The notes under the pieces: model-generated
Told to the model about the DNA's origin: nothing
The model's database searches: none
What the model saw: the letters and a program-made list of their open reading frames with translations, nothing else
Translations under genes and position numbers: made by a program
Part shown: piece after piece, positions 1 to 11,515 of the stretch
How the letters are laid out: each line of letters starts with the position of its first letter
Numbering within the stretch: the first letter of the stretch is position 1
NCBI GenBank assembly: GCA_036389395.1
Contig: DASVPY010000029.1
Location: 1 to 64,000 of the forward strand
DNA: 64,000 nucleotides
DNA from: QHXQ01 sp036389395
GTDB taxonomy: Bacteria; Acidobacteriota; Blastocatellia; Pyrinomonadales; Pyrinomonadaceae
Direction: 5' to 3'

Positions 1-3000
1 CTGCTGCTGCCCTAAGTAACGTTTATAGAAGTCGGTCATCAATTCCGCGGTCGAGCGATCCGCCACCGACCACAGGCTGACGCCGACCGACGGCGCGCCC
101 GCGTACATGAAGGCGCGCGTGAGGCCGATGACGCCCTCGCCCCGACGCTCTTTCCCCAGCCCCGTCTCGCACGCAGACAATATCACGAGGGGGCTACCCA
201 GACGCAAATTGAAAACCTCGCCGACGCGCAGGAATCCGTCCGCCGCGGTCGCCCCGGCGGGCGCAAGCACCAACCCCGTGAACTGCGGCCGCGCCGCGTC
301 AAGCAGCCCGTGCGTGGCGAAGTGGACGAGGCGGTAGCGGCTCAGGTCGCGCCCCTCGACGTTGCCCTCGCTCGCGTCCAGATCGAGCCACACGTCCGCG
401 CTCGCGCCCGTCGCGCGCGCCAGTTGCGCGATCTGCTGCGCCTCCGCGCGCGTGCCCGTGAGCCGCGCGAGCCGCAGGCTGACTGGCTTCCACCCCGTCA
501 CGTCGCCGACCGCGCTCGTCAACGCCAGGCGGCCCACGCCGCCGCGCTCAAGCCCCGCCGCCGTGCCCTTCACGCGCGGGTCGCTCACGTCGAAGACCGG
601 ATCGGCCACGATGAGCAAACCGCCGTCGGCGTTGGCCGGCGCGGCCGCCCGCTGCCGCCGCACGGCGGCGACGACCGACGCCGAAGGCGCGTAAGCGATC
701 TCGTTCGTCTGCACGAGGTACGGCAGCTCGGAGAAGTCCGTGCCCGCCGCCTCGGCGACGAGCGCCTCGAAGGGCACGTAGTTGAGCGCGCCGTCGGCGA
801 CGACGAGCAGACGCTTGCCGCCGATGACGGCGGCGGCCGGCGCGACGACCGTCTGGTAGAGCGCCGTGGCGGCCTGCGTGTAGGCGCGCACGGCTTCGGG
901 CGTCGCCTGCGCGCCGCCGAGGCCCAGCCCGCGCATGTCCTCGCCCGGCTGGACGCCGATGCCGCGCTCCGCGTCGCCCGCCAACTCGACGAGCGAACGC
1001 CGCTGCCCCTTCGGCACTAACTGTTCGCGCAGCGCGCCGACCTGCTGCTCGATGACGGCGCGACCGGGCAGACGGTAGAGCGTCAGCCCGTTGTTCCGCG
1101 TCACCGCCCACAGGTACGACTGCTCCGCGCCTAAGCTGTATTCGAGCAGCACCGTGTCGTTGTCGAGCACCTGCGTCTGCACGTCGGCGAGTTGCAGCGG
1201 CTGCGGGCGCGTGAGCGTGTTGTAGCGCGGGCTGGCGACCCTGATCTGGTTCTCCAAGCTCTCGGCCTCGACCGAGAGCCGCGCCAGCTCCGCCTCGATC
1301 TGCGCGAGCGACTCGGGCGGCGTGCTGTTGGTCGCGCTGACGCCCGTCAGGTACGCGGCCAGTTCTTGCTGGCGCGCGAGGTTGTCGGCGCGGCGTTGCA
1401 ACAACTCGGCGGGCACGCCGGCCGTAATGTCCGCGCGCGACTCGCCGATCAGATCGAGCAGCGCGCGCGCACGCCCCGCCTCCGTGATGCGGAACGCCTC
1501 GACCGCGTAAGCCAGCGCCGGGCCGCTCAGAGCGCCCTGCGGCGCGGCGTGCGCGAGCGACTGCCCGGCGGCGTTCGGGCGCGCGCCGCCGGCCGCCGAG
1601 AGCGCCATCTCGGCCGAGAGGGCCGCGGCCTCGTCGAAGACTTCACTCGTGCGCGCGAGGAAACTGGTGCGCGCGTCGTCGGCCCGTATGCTGCCGGCGA
1701 AGAGGGTTTCGATGGAGTCGAGCGCCGCGCGGTAAGCGAGCCGCGCCTGGTCGCGCAGGTCGGCGGCCGCCTGCGCGTCGCGCGTCGCGCCGGCTTGCAA
1801 CCAGCGGGCGCGGCCCAGGCCGCGCTGCGCGGCCCAGGCGAGTTCGAGCCGTTCGTCCTTGAGCGCCACGTCGGCGGCCTGCGCGTAGAGTTGCGCGGCT
1901 TCGTCGAAGCGCCCCTCCTTGAGCGCCACGTCGCCGAGACCCGTGCGCGCGACGGCGCGGTAGAGGCGCGCGGCCAAGAGCGACGCGGCCGGCGCGCCCG
2001 CGTCGCTCGCCGCCAGCACGTTCGTGAAGTGCGCGCGCGCCGCGTCGAGCCGGCCGCGCTCGAAGTCCAGGCGGGCGAGGCCGAGTTCGGCGTTCGCGTA
2101 GCTGGTGAAGAGCGCGAAGAGATCGAAGCACGCGCGCGGCGAGTTGACGGGCGCGTTCGCCTGCGACGCGGCCGCGCCCGCGGCCATGTTGGCGGCCGGC
2201 ATAGGCGCGGCGTTGCGCGGCGCGGAATTGGACGGGAGGTGGCCGCCCTTTCTGTTCATCGTGACGCGGTAGGGCTGGCCCATGGCCTGCGGCGCGACGG
2301 TCAACTCCTGCGGCTCGTAGCCGTTGGCCTTGAGCTTGAGCTTGAGCACCTTGCCGACGTGGATCGGGTTCATCAGCGCGCGCCCGGTCGCGTCGGTCAC
2401 GTTCTCGCAGTCGCAGTGGAAGCCGTTCGGGCGATCCGTCGAGAGCTGCGCCTTCACGTCCTTGACGGGCTGGCCCGTCTCGTCGGTCACGCGCAAGTCC
2501 ATGCGCCCGATGCCGTCGAGGCCCTGCGGCGCGTGCCCCATGTTGGGCGGCTCGCTCATGCCCGACCCGCCGGGCGTGCCGGGCAAGTCGGGCGTGCCCG
2601 GCGGCATGCCGGGCGGCATCATGTTGCGCGGCCCGTTGTTGAACGCGGCGCACGAGAGACCGGGCATGACCGCGGCGCTCAAGGCGGCGAACGAGAGCGA
2701 GCCGGCCGCGCCGCCGGGCCGCCGGCCGCCGTCGCGGCCGCTGCTGTTGTTGTTATTGCCGACGCCGACGCCGGCCGCCGACTCGTCTGCGTCCGGCTGC
2801 GTGATGCGCGCGAAGGCGGCGCGCGCGTCCGGCTCGCGCCCGGCGAGGTAGTAGGTCTCGCCGAGCTTGGCGTACATGAGGTTGGCGTTCGCCATCTCGT
2901 TCCAAGCGCGATACCAGTCGGCGGCCGTCTGGTAGTGCGGCAGCGCCAGGTCGTACTGACCTTGCCCCTGGTACACGTCGCCGAGCGCGTCGTGCGTCGC

Positions 3001-3252
3001 GGCCGCGCCCACCTGATCGCCCGCGTCGGTGAAGAGTTTGAGCGCCGCTTCGAGCAGCGGCAACGCCTGGTCGGCGCTGTTGCGCCGGAGCAGCGCCTGC
3101 CCCTGCTTGAGCGTGACGAGGGCTTGCGCGGTGACGATGTTGGGCTGCGGCGTCTGCGCCGCCGTCCGGCCAACGCCGGGGAGACAGGCGGCGCACGCGA
3201 GCGCAAAGGCTAACAGTGTGGACGTGAGAGGGCGAGGGCGCGACTGCGACAT
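1..3252 (-). CDS. CHAT-domain TPR protein, secreted, C-terminus cut by window edge
   Basis: The reading frame is open from ATG at 3252 to the left edge (1084 codons, no stop), so the C-terminus is missing. The N-terminus is a signal peptide ending near GRTAAQ. TPR-like helical repeats follow (about residues 40-140 and 370-560), split by a Gly/Pro/Asn-rich stretch and a carboxypeptidase-regulatory-like beta domain (about 244-320). The C-terminal CHAT domain (about 700 onward) carries both caspase-type motifs: HFATHG (His near residue 978) and LSACETGLG (Cys near 1028), then GVSLWSVADRST. CHAT domains are caspase-like peptidase folds, often fused to TPRs. Substrate and partner are unknown, and export is inferred from the signal peptide. 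Family assignment is firm. Confidence 0.9.
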   Translation of the reverse strand, partial: MSQSRPRPLTSTLLAFALACAACLPGVGRTAAQTPQPNIVTAQALVTLKQGQALLRRNSADQALPLLEAALKLFTDAGDQVGAAATHDALGDVYQGQGQYDLALPHYQTAADWYRAWNEMANANLMYAKLGETYYLAGREPDARAAFARITQPDADESAAGVGVGNNNNSSGRDGGRRPGGAAGSLSFAALSAAVMPGLSCAAFNNGPRNMMPPGMPPGTPDLPGTPGGSGMSEPPNMGHAPQGLDGIGRMDLRVTDETGQPVKDVKAQLSTDRPNGFHCDCENVTDATGRALMNPIHVGKVLKLKLKANGYEPQELTVAPQAMGQPYRVTMNRKGGHLPSNSAPRNAAPMPAANMAAGAAASQANAPVNSPRACFDLFALFTSYANAELGLARLDFERGRLDAARAHFTNVLAASDAGAPAASLLAARLYRAVARTGLGDVALKEGRFDEAAQLYAQAADVALKDERLELAWAAQRGLGRARWLQAGATRDAQAAADLRDQARLAYRAALDSIETLFAGSIRADDARTSFLARTSEVFDEAAALSAEMALSAAGGARPNAAGQSLAHAAPQGALSGPALAYAVEAFRITEAGRARALLDLIGESRADITAGVPAELLQRRADNLARQQELAAYLTGVSATNSTPPESLAQIEAELARLSVEAESLENQIRVASPRYNTLTRPQPLQLADVQTQVLDNDTVLLEYSLGAEQSYLWAVTRNNGLTLYRLPGRAVIEQQVGALREQLVPKGQRRSLVELAGDAERGIGVQPGEDMRGLGLGGAQATPEAVRAYTQAATALYQTVVAPAAAVIGGKRLLVVADGALNYVPFEALVAEAAGTDFSELPYLVQTNEIAYAPSASVVAAVRRQRAAAPANADGGLLIVADPVFDVSDPRVKGTAAGLERGGVGRLALTSAVGDVTGWKPVSLRLARLTGTRAEAQQIAQLARATGASADVWLDLDASEGNVEGRDLSRYRLVHFATHGLLDAARPQFTGLVLAPAGATAADGFLRVGEVFNLRLGSPLVILSACETGLGKERRGEGVIGLTRAFMYAGAPSVGVSLWSVADRSTAELMTDFYKRYLGQQQ

Positions 3253-3592
3253 GCTGATAACTCCCGTAGACACGATGGTTGTGATCGTCGGCGCGAGAGA
3301 CGTTCGGCGCGGCGGCGTGATCATCAAGATGGCGGCGCTGAAATATCGGGGAGATTGTCGGCGACCTTCCTGAGTTTTCACTCTAGCACACCCGCCCAGC
3401 CGCGCCAACCGGCCGCCCCCCGGCGGCACGGCACTTGCCGCTTATCTCTCTAGCCGAACCCGTGCGCGGCAAACTGTAAAGTTTGCGACCGCTTTCCCCG
3501 TTCGGCTTGATGACGGCTGTAACGGGTCTCGGACACAGCGCCGCGACCGCGGGAGCCGCCGCAATCAAGCAATCTACGAAGGGAGTTCAGGC
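3253..3592. other. Intergenic region between divergent genes
   Basis: This 340-base gap separates the CHAT gene (leftward) from a small secreted protein (rightward), so it should hold both promoters. No convincing -35/-10 pair is visible. A short dyad with arms GCAAACT/AGTTTGC and loop GTAA lies at 3469-3486 and could be an operator. A good ribosome-binding site (GAAGGGAG) precedes the ATG at 3593. Confidence 0.4.
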
Positions 3593-3955
3593 ATGAGATT
3601 TAACAGGTTTACGTTGACACGCTGGGCGGGCGCGCTCCTGTGCGGCGCGGCCTTGCTCGTCGGCGCGGGGCTGCCGGCCCGCGCGCAGGGTCGGCACGGG
3701 CAGCGCAAGGTCGAACAGCGCGCGCTGCGCGAGCACCAGCGCGAGGAGCGGGAACAGTTCCGCGACCGCTGGCGCAACACGCGCCGCGACGACAACACCT
3801 GGCGCGACGGCACGCGCTGGCGGGGCACGCAGCAGCGCGGCTACGCCTACGGCCGCCGCCGCACGCGCCACGACAACGGGCTGCACCTGGGCTGGCGCAA
3901 CAACCGCAACGCCACCCGCCGCTACCTGCCCTTGAACCGGCGCTTCCGCCGCTAG
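3593..3955 (+). CDS. Small secreted arginine-rich protein, unknown function
   Basis: This encodes 120 residues. A GGGAG site lies 7-8 bases before the ATG. Residues 1-31 form a signal peptide (hydrophobic core followed by LPARAQ, a plausible signal peptidase I site). The mature part is very rich in Arg, with Trp, Tyr and Asn, for example DRWRNTRRDD and YAYGRRRTRH; it has no Cys and no recognisable domain. It should be exported and strongly basic. Binding to acidic surface polymers or nucleic acid is a guess. A second protein of similar style is at 31185-31397. A near-perfect inverted repeat follows 34 bases after the stop and probably ends transcription. Confidence 0.7.
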   Translation: MRFNRFTLTRWAGALLCGAALLVGAGLPARAQGRHGQRKVEQRALREHQREEREQFRDRWRNTRRDDNTWRDGTRWRGTQQRGYAYGRRRTRHDNGLHLGWRNNRNATRRYLPLNRRFRR

Positions 3956-3989
3956 GCTGTGACGGTCGTCTGTAACGGACGATCAGTTC

Positions 3990-4073
3990 AACCCAGAGGA
4001 CACAGAGAAAAGCCACAGAGGACACAGTTTCAATGCTGTGTCCTCTGTGGCTTTTCTCTGTGTCCTCTGGGTT
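3990..4073. repeat. Perfect 38-bp inverted repeat, CACAGAGGA family
   Basis: Arms 3990-4027 and 4036-4073 are exact reverse complements over 38 bases with an 8-base loop (TTTCAATG). Within each arm the unit CAGAGGACACAGAG recurs. It lies between convergent genes (3593-3955 plus, 4112-5398 minus), so a bidirectional terminator role is likely. Related elements occur at 11282-11350, 31724-31863 and 54166-54235. Confidence 0.95.
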
Positions 4074-4111
4074 TCAACCGGCCGCGCGCGACCGGCCGCC
4101 GCCGCCCGCCG

Positions 4112-5398
4112 TCACTCGTAACGCAGGCACTCAATCGGGTCGAGCCGCGACGCCTTCATCGCCGGCCAGACGCCGAAGATCAGCCCGATGCCGACGGAGA
4201 CCAGCAGCCCCGTCACCACCGCCCACGTCGGCACGGCCGCCGGCAGCGCCGGCCAGATCAGCATCACCAGTTGGCTCACGCCGAACGACAGGATCACGCC
4301 GATGACGCCGCCGAACAGCGTCAGCGTCATCGCTTCGTAGAGGAACTGGCTCACGATGTCGAAGCGGCGCGCGCCGATGGCCTTGCGCACGCCGATCTCC
4401 TGCGTCCGCTCAGTCACCGAGACGAGCATGATGTTCATCACGCCGATGCCGCCGACCAGGAGGCCGATGCCGGAGAACGCGATGGCGATCAGGCCGACCA
4501 TGCCGAAGATGCTGTCGAACTGGCTGACGAAGGCGTCCGCGGTCTTCAGGTCGAAGTCGTTCGGCGCGTCGAAGCGGACGTTGCGGCGCGTGCGCAGGAT
4601 TTCCTCCGCCTGATCGACCGCCTCCTGCTTCAACCCCTGCTTGGCCTGGATGATAAGCAGCACGAAGCGGCGCGCGGGCGCGACCTGCACGGAGGTGCGG
4701 AACGGCACGTAGACGGCGTTGTCCTCGTCGTTCTCGCCGAGGAACGTGCTCTTGCGCTTCTCCAGCGTGCCGATGATCTCCCAGACGTAGCCGCCCATCT
4801 TGACGCGCGTGCCGACGATGTTGTTCGGCCGGTCTGGGAAGAGCGCCTCGGCGGCGTTGACGCCGAGCACGATGACGTTGCGCCGGTAGGTGTCGTCCTG
4901 CTCGTTGATGAAGCGCCCCTCTTTGAGCTTGACGTTGGTGATGAAGCCGTAGTTGGGCGTCACGCCCTGCGTGTTGCCGCGCCGGTAGGTCTTGCCGTCG
5001 TCGGTGATGATCGTGTCGTCGAAGCCGCTGCCCCAGCCGCCGATGTTCGGCGCTTCGTAGGCCACGTCCGCCACGGCCGACGCCTGCTCGCGGATGGCCT
5101 CGCCGTCTTCGGGCGTCAAGGGCTTGCGCGCGCGCTCGCCCTGATCGCGCTCGCCGACCGTGATGCCGGTCGTCAGGTGGAAGCCGTAGATGTTGTTCGC
5201 GCCGTACTCCTCGACGATCTTGACGAGCGAGCCGCGCAGCCCCATCAAGATCGCGGCGACGCAGATGACCGTCATCACGCCGATGATGATGCCGAGCACG
5301 GTCAGGGCGCTGCGGAACTTGTGCGCCCGGATCGAGTCGAGCGCCATGGCGATTATGTCTTTCGTGATCAGGCCGGGCAGCCGGAAACGCAGTCGCAT
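4112..5398 (-). CDS. MacB/FtsX-type ABC transporter permease
   Basis: This 428-residue protein has the MacB layout: an N-terminal membrane helix (about 20-45), a large extracytoplasmic MacB_PCD domain (about 50-290), and three C-terminal helices forming the FtsX domain. The signature VSVTERTQEIGVRKAIGAR sits after the second helix. The start at 5398 has an AGAGG site about 6 bases upstream. The gene begins 12 bases after the stop of a homologous permease, so the two are co-transcribed and may form a heterodimer. Such permeases normally work with a MacB-type ATPase in efflux or lipoprotein release; no ATPase gene lies beside them here. Substrate is unknown. Confidence 0.9.
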   Translation of the reverse strand: MRLRFRLPGLITKDIIAMALDSIRAHKFRSALTVLGIIIGVMTVICVAAILMGLRGSLVKIVEEYGANNIYGFHLTTGITVGERDQGERARKPLTPEDGEAIREQASAVADVAYEAPNIGGWGSGFDDTIITDDGKTYRRGNTQGVTPNYGFITNVKLKEGRFINEQDDTYRRNVIVLGVNAAEALFPDRPNNIVGTRVKMGGYVWEIIGTLEKRKSTFLGENDEDNAVYVPFRTSVQVAPARRFVLLIIQAKQGLKQEAVDQAEEILRTRRNVRFDAPNDFDLKTADAFVSQFDSIFGMVGLIAIAFSGIGLLVGGIGVMNIMLVSVTERTQEIGVRKAIGARRFDIVSQFLYEAMTLTLFGGVIGVILSFGVSQLVMLIWPALPAAVPTWAVVTGLLVSVGIGLIFGVWPAMKASRLDPIECLRYE

Positions 5399-5410
5399 AA
5401 CGTGCCTCTC

Positions 5411-6655
5411 TTAAGTGCGGGTCAGCGCGACGATGGGGTCGAGCCGCGACGCCTTGAACGCCGGGTAGATGCCGGCCACGATGCCGATGACGCTCGACAC
5501 CCCGACGGCCAGGACGACGTAGAGGATCGTGATCGTCATCGTGATCGGCGTCGTGATCGTAATGAGCCACGACGCGCCGGCCGCCAGCAGCAGGCCGAGG
5601 ATGCCCCCCAGCGCGCACAGCAGGGCCGACTCGATCAAAAACTGCAACAGGATTTGCTTGCGCCGCGCGCCCAAGGCCTTCCGCAAGCCGACCTCGAACG
5701 TGCGCTCCGTCACCGACACGAGCATGATGTTCATGACCACGATGCCGCCGACGACGAGCGAGATCAAGGTGATCGGCGTGACGACCAGGGCGATTGCGCC
5801 GGTGAACTGATCGATCTGCCCGTGCAGTTCTTCGGTGTTGACCAGCCCGAAGTCGTCCTCCTCGCTGCCGACCAGTTTGTGGTAGTTGCGCAGGGCCGTG
5901 CGCGCGTCCTCAATCGTCATCTGGAACTGCCCCGGCTGCGCGCCCTTGCCGTGAATCTGCATGTCCTGCGGCCGGCCGAAGATGCGCGCGAACGTCGTGA
6001 TCGGGATGTAGACGTGCTTGTCTACGAGGTCGCCGAAGATCGGCCCGCGCCGCTCCTCGACGCCGATGACGCGCATGGGCAGGCCGCCGACCTTCAGCGT
6101 CTTGCCGATGGGGTCAACGTCGGGGAAGAACTTGTCCTTGATGTCCGCGCCCAGGACGGTGACCAGTTCGCCGTGCTCGACCTCGGAGTCCTCGAAGAAG
6201 CGGCCGTCGGTGATCGTCTTGTCCTCGATCTCGACCATGTTGGCCGTCACCCCGAAGATGACGCCGCCGTAGAAGGCTTTGCCGTCCTGCTCGAACTTCG
6301 TGCCGCGCCCGACCTGCGCGCCCACGGCCGAGCACGACTGGCACTGCGCCCGCAGCCACTCCATGTCGGCGAACTGCAACTTCGGGTTGCGCCGGTTGCG
6401 CCGCTCCAACTCCTCCTCGGACATCTCGCCGGAGCTGGCGAAGCGGGCGATCATGAAGTGGTTCGTGCCCAGCATCTTCCCGACCTTGTCCATCACGTAG
6501 GTGTTCAGCCCCGAGATGGCCGCGCCGACCAGCACGACCGAGGCCACGCCGATGATGATGCCGATGAGGGTCAGGAACGCGCGCAGCTTGTGCGCGGAGA
6601 TGGATTGCAGGGCGATGCGGAACGACTCGGCGTAGAACGTGTAATAGTATCTCAT
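5411..6655 (-). CDS. MacB/FtsX-type ABC transporter permease (first of pair)
   Basis: This encodes 414 residues with the same architecture as its downstream neighbour: one N-terminal helix (EISAHKLRAF then a hydrophobic stretch), a MacB_PCD periplasmic domain, and an FtsX C-terminal domain with VSVTERTFEVGLRKALGAR. The start ATG at 6655 begins MRYYYTFYAESF. It is the promoter-proximal gene of a two-permease operon without ATPase or periplasmic adaptor. The two proteins differ clearly, so this looks like an old duplication rather than a recent repeat. Transport role is inferred from family only. Confidence 0.9.
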   Translation of the reverse strand: MRYYYTFYAESFRIALQSISAHKLRAFLTLIGIIIGVASVVLVGAAISGLNTYVMDKVGKMLGTNHFMIARFASSGEMSEEELERRNRRNPKLQFADMEWLRAQCQSCSAVGAQVGRGTKFEQDGKAFYGGVIFGVTANMVEIEDKTITDGRFFEDSEVEHGELVTVLGADIKDKFFPDVDPIGKTLKVGGLPMRVIGVEERRGPIFGDLVDKHVYIPITTFARIFGRPQDMQIHGKGAQPGQFQMTIEDARTALRNYHKLVGSEEDDFGLVNTEELHGQIDQFTGAIALVVTPITLISLVVGGIVVMNIMLVSVTERTFEVGLRKALGARRKQILLQFLIESALLCALGGILGLLLAAGASWLITITTPITMTITILYVVLAVGVSSVIGIVAGIYPAFKASRLDPIVALTRT

Positions 6656-6800
6656 GGCGCAGTTTACCCAAGGCGGGCGGAACCGGGACGCCTGTCTATA
6701 CGTCGCCGGGGCGCGTCAGGTTTACGGTTATTTGCGTGAGGCGCGCGGGGTTGCCGCGCCGGTCGGGTCGGGCCTCAAAACAGGCGGGCATTCTGCCAGT

Positions 6801-9765
<2,965 letters not shown>

Positions 9766-9773
<8 letters not shown>

Positions 9774-10728
9774 GCGCCTCCTCGTGCTCGCTCGTCGGGG
9801 CGGCGTGCGTCTCGGTCGGCTCGCCCGCGGCCAGTTCTTGCAGGCGCGCGCGGTGTTGGAGCATGAACTTGAGGAAGGCGCGGGCCGGTGTGGGCTGGAA
9901 GCGACCGAGCGAGAGCATGGCGACGGAGCGGCGCAGGCGGTGGCCTTCGATGGGCAGTTGCGCCAGGCGGCCCGCGGCCACCTCGTCGCGCACGGCCCAA
10001 GCGGGCAGGAGCGAGATGCCCTGCCCGCGCTCGATCATCAGCTTGATGAAGTAGGTGTCGTTCGATTCGAGCGCGAGCGCCGGGTTGATCTGCACGCGCT
10101 TGAAGAAGTCTTCGGTCGCGCGCCGGATGCTTGCGCCGCGCTCGAACAGGATCAGCCGCTCGCCCTCGATCTCCGCGACCGTCGCCGCCGCCCGCGCCGC
10201 CAGCCGGTGCGCGCGCCCGACGACCACGACCAGTTCGTCCTCGAACAGTTCCGTCACTTGCAGCGCGGGCGAGTAGACGGGCAGCGAGGCGAAGCCCACG
10301 TCGGCCGTGCCGTCCAGGATGTCGGCAATCGTCTGCTCGGTGCTGACCGTCGTCCGAAACGACAGCTCGACGCTCGCGTGCTCCTGCATGAACAGCTCGA
10401 AGAGCGAGGCGAAGAGGTGGACGAACGCCTGCGTCGCGGCCGCCGCGCGGACGCGCCCCGCGAGCGCGCGCTCGCGCCCAGAGATGCGCTCGCGCAAAGC
10501 TTCTGTGTCGTCGAGTATGCGCTCGGCGTATTCGAGCGCCACCTGGCCGGCATCGGTGAGGCGCACGCCGCGCTTGGCGCGGATGAAAAGCGGCTCGCCC
10601 AGTTCGCGTTCGAGCGCCTTGATCTGGTGGCTCACGGCCGCCTGCGTCAAGTGCAGCCGCTCGGCCGCGCGGGTGAAATTTAACGTTTCGGCCACGACGC
10701 GAAACGAGCGCAGTTGTGCCAACTCCAT
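9766..10728 (-). CDS. LysR-family transcriptional regulator
   Basis: The best start is ATG at 10728 (MELAQLRSFRVVAETL), with a GGAGAG site about 6 bases upstream; the frame stays open for 15 more codons to 10773. This gives 320 residues. Residues 1-60 form the LysR winged helix-turn-helix (FTRAAERLHLTQAAVSHQI); residues about 90-295 form the periplasmic-binding-protein-like effector domain. The stop overlaps the start of ppc, so the regulator is transcribed ahead of PEP carboxylase. Control of ppc or of carbon metabolism, together with autoregulation, is a reasonable inference. The effector molecule cannot be read from sequence. Confidence 0.93.
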
Positions 10729-10939
10729 AAACGACTCTCCGGTCGTCGTTTGTCGCGCCCGCGCGCGAGCCATGAGGGGATTTAATCGGGCGGATTATAA
10801 CAATCAATTAGCCCGCGGGACAGCCCGGTCGTTATACTCCACGTCGAACTACTGCCAACGACAATTTGAGTCAGAAACAAAAAGCGGCGGCCGCCTATCT
10901 GGTCGCCGCCGTGGCGGTGAAGGCCAAAGGAGGTAGAGG

Positions 10940-11185
10940 ATGCCTATTCCATTCAAACTCGATTACGTGATCGCGCGCACGGCCCGCGAGCGGGCGCGCG
11001 CGGCCGAGCGGCGGGCGCTGCGGCGCGCGCTCGCGGGCTGCGCGGTGGACGCGGAGGCGGCGCGCGCCGCCCTGCCGAAGATCATGGAGCACAAGTGGTA
11101 CGTGAGCGAGCGGCTCGGCCGCGACGTGGGCCTGCGCGTCGCCGCGCTCGACTACTTCGAGAACGTCAGCGCACACGCGCACTAA
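10940..11185 (+). CDS. Small conserved-looking protein, DUF4032-like C-terminal motif
   Basis: This 81-residue protein has a strong ribosome-binding site (AAAGGAGG) before the ATG and a strong terminator 25 bases after the stop, so it looks like a complete single-gene transcript. The first half is an Ala/Arg-rich helix. The second half contains HKWYVSERLGRDVGLRVA followed by ALDYFENV, which resembles the C-terminal motif of DUF4032 proteins (W-Y-x-S-E-x-x-G-R-D-V-G-L); I recognise this only by eye. There is no signal peptide, so it is probably cytosolic. Function is unknown. Confidence 0.8.
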   Translation: MPIPFKLDYVIARTARERARAAERRALRRALAGCAVDAEAARAALPKIMEHKWYVSERLGRDVGLRVAALDYFENVSAHAH

Positions 11186-11210
11186 AAACTTCGCAACTGA
11201 GCAGCAGACG

Positions 11211-11246
11211 CGCGCGCCGATCAAGTTTGATCGGCGCGCGTTTTTT
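11211..11246 (+). terminator. Rho-independent terminator
   Basis: A 13-bp perfect stem (CGCGCGCCGATCA with TGATCGGCGCGCG, loop AGTT) is followed by TTTTTT. It ends the transcript of the 81-residue protein. Confidence 0.95.
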
Positions 11247-11281
11247 AGGACTGGCGGTTGCGTGTGACGTGCGGTCGGTCT

Positions 11282-11350
11282 CACACAGAGATCACACAGA
11301 GGGCAGAGGAAAATCTCCGTGCGCTCTGTGTGCCCTCTGTGTCTCTGGGT
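11282..11350. repeat. Imperfect inverted repeat, CACAGAG family
   Basis: ACACAGAGATCACACAGAGG on the left is partly complementary to the right half, which contains CTCTGTGTGCCCTCTGTGTC. It is related to the perfect hairpin at 3990-4073 but more diverged. It lies in the 330-base gap (11186-11515) upstream of the cyclase gene. Apart from this repeat and the terminator at 11211-11246, I see nothing else in that gap. Confidence 0.75.
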
Positions 11351-11515
11351 TGATCTTTTCGCTCGGTACAAGCCGCCGCACATGCGCTAACGGCCGGCGG
11401 CCTGAGCGCGGGCCTTGCCTGCTCTCCGCGGTTCATTGTAGGGTTGCGTTGTTCTCTTGCGCACCACGCGCCGCCTCTCGACGGTCGCCTCGGCCGGCGG
11501 CCGCGGAGACGATTC

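Noticed and set aside
1192..3213. A 673-codon plus-strand open frame
   Set aside because: It is antisense to the CHAT/TPR gene; composition is that of a complementary-frame artefact of high-GC DNA.
3959..6739. A 926-codon plus-strand open frame
   Set aside because: It runs antisense to two clear MacB-type permeases, and its product is an Asp/His/Arg-rich shadow with no domain.
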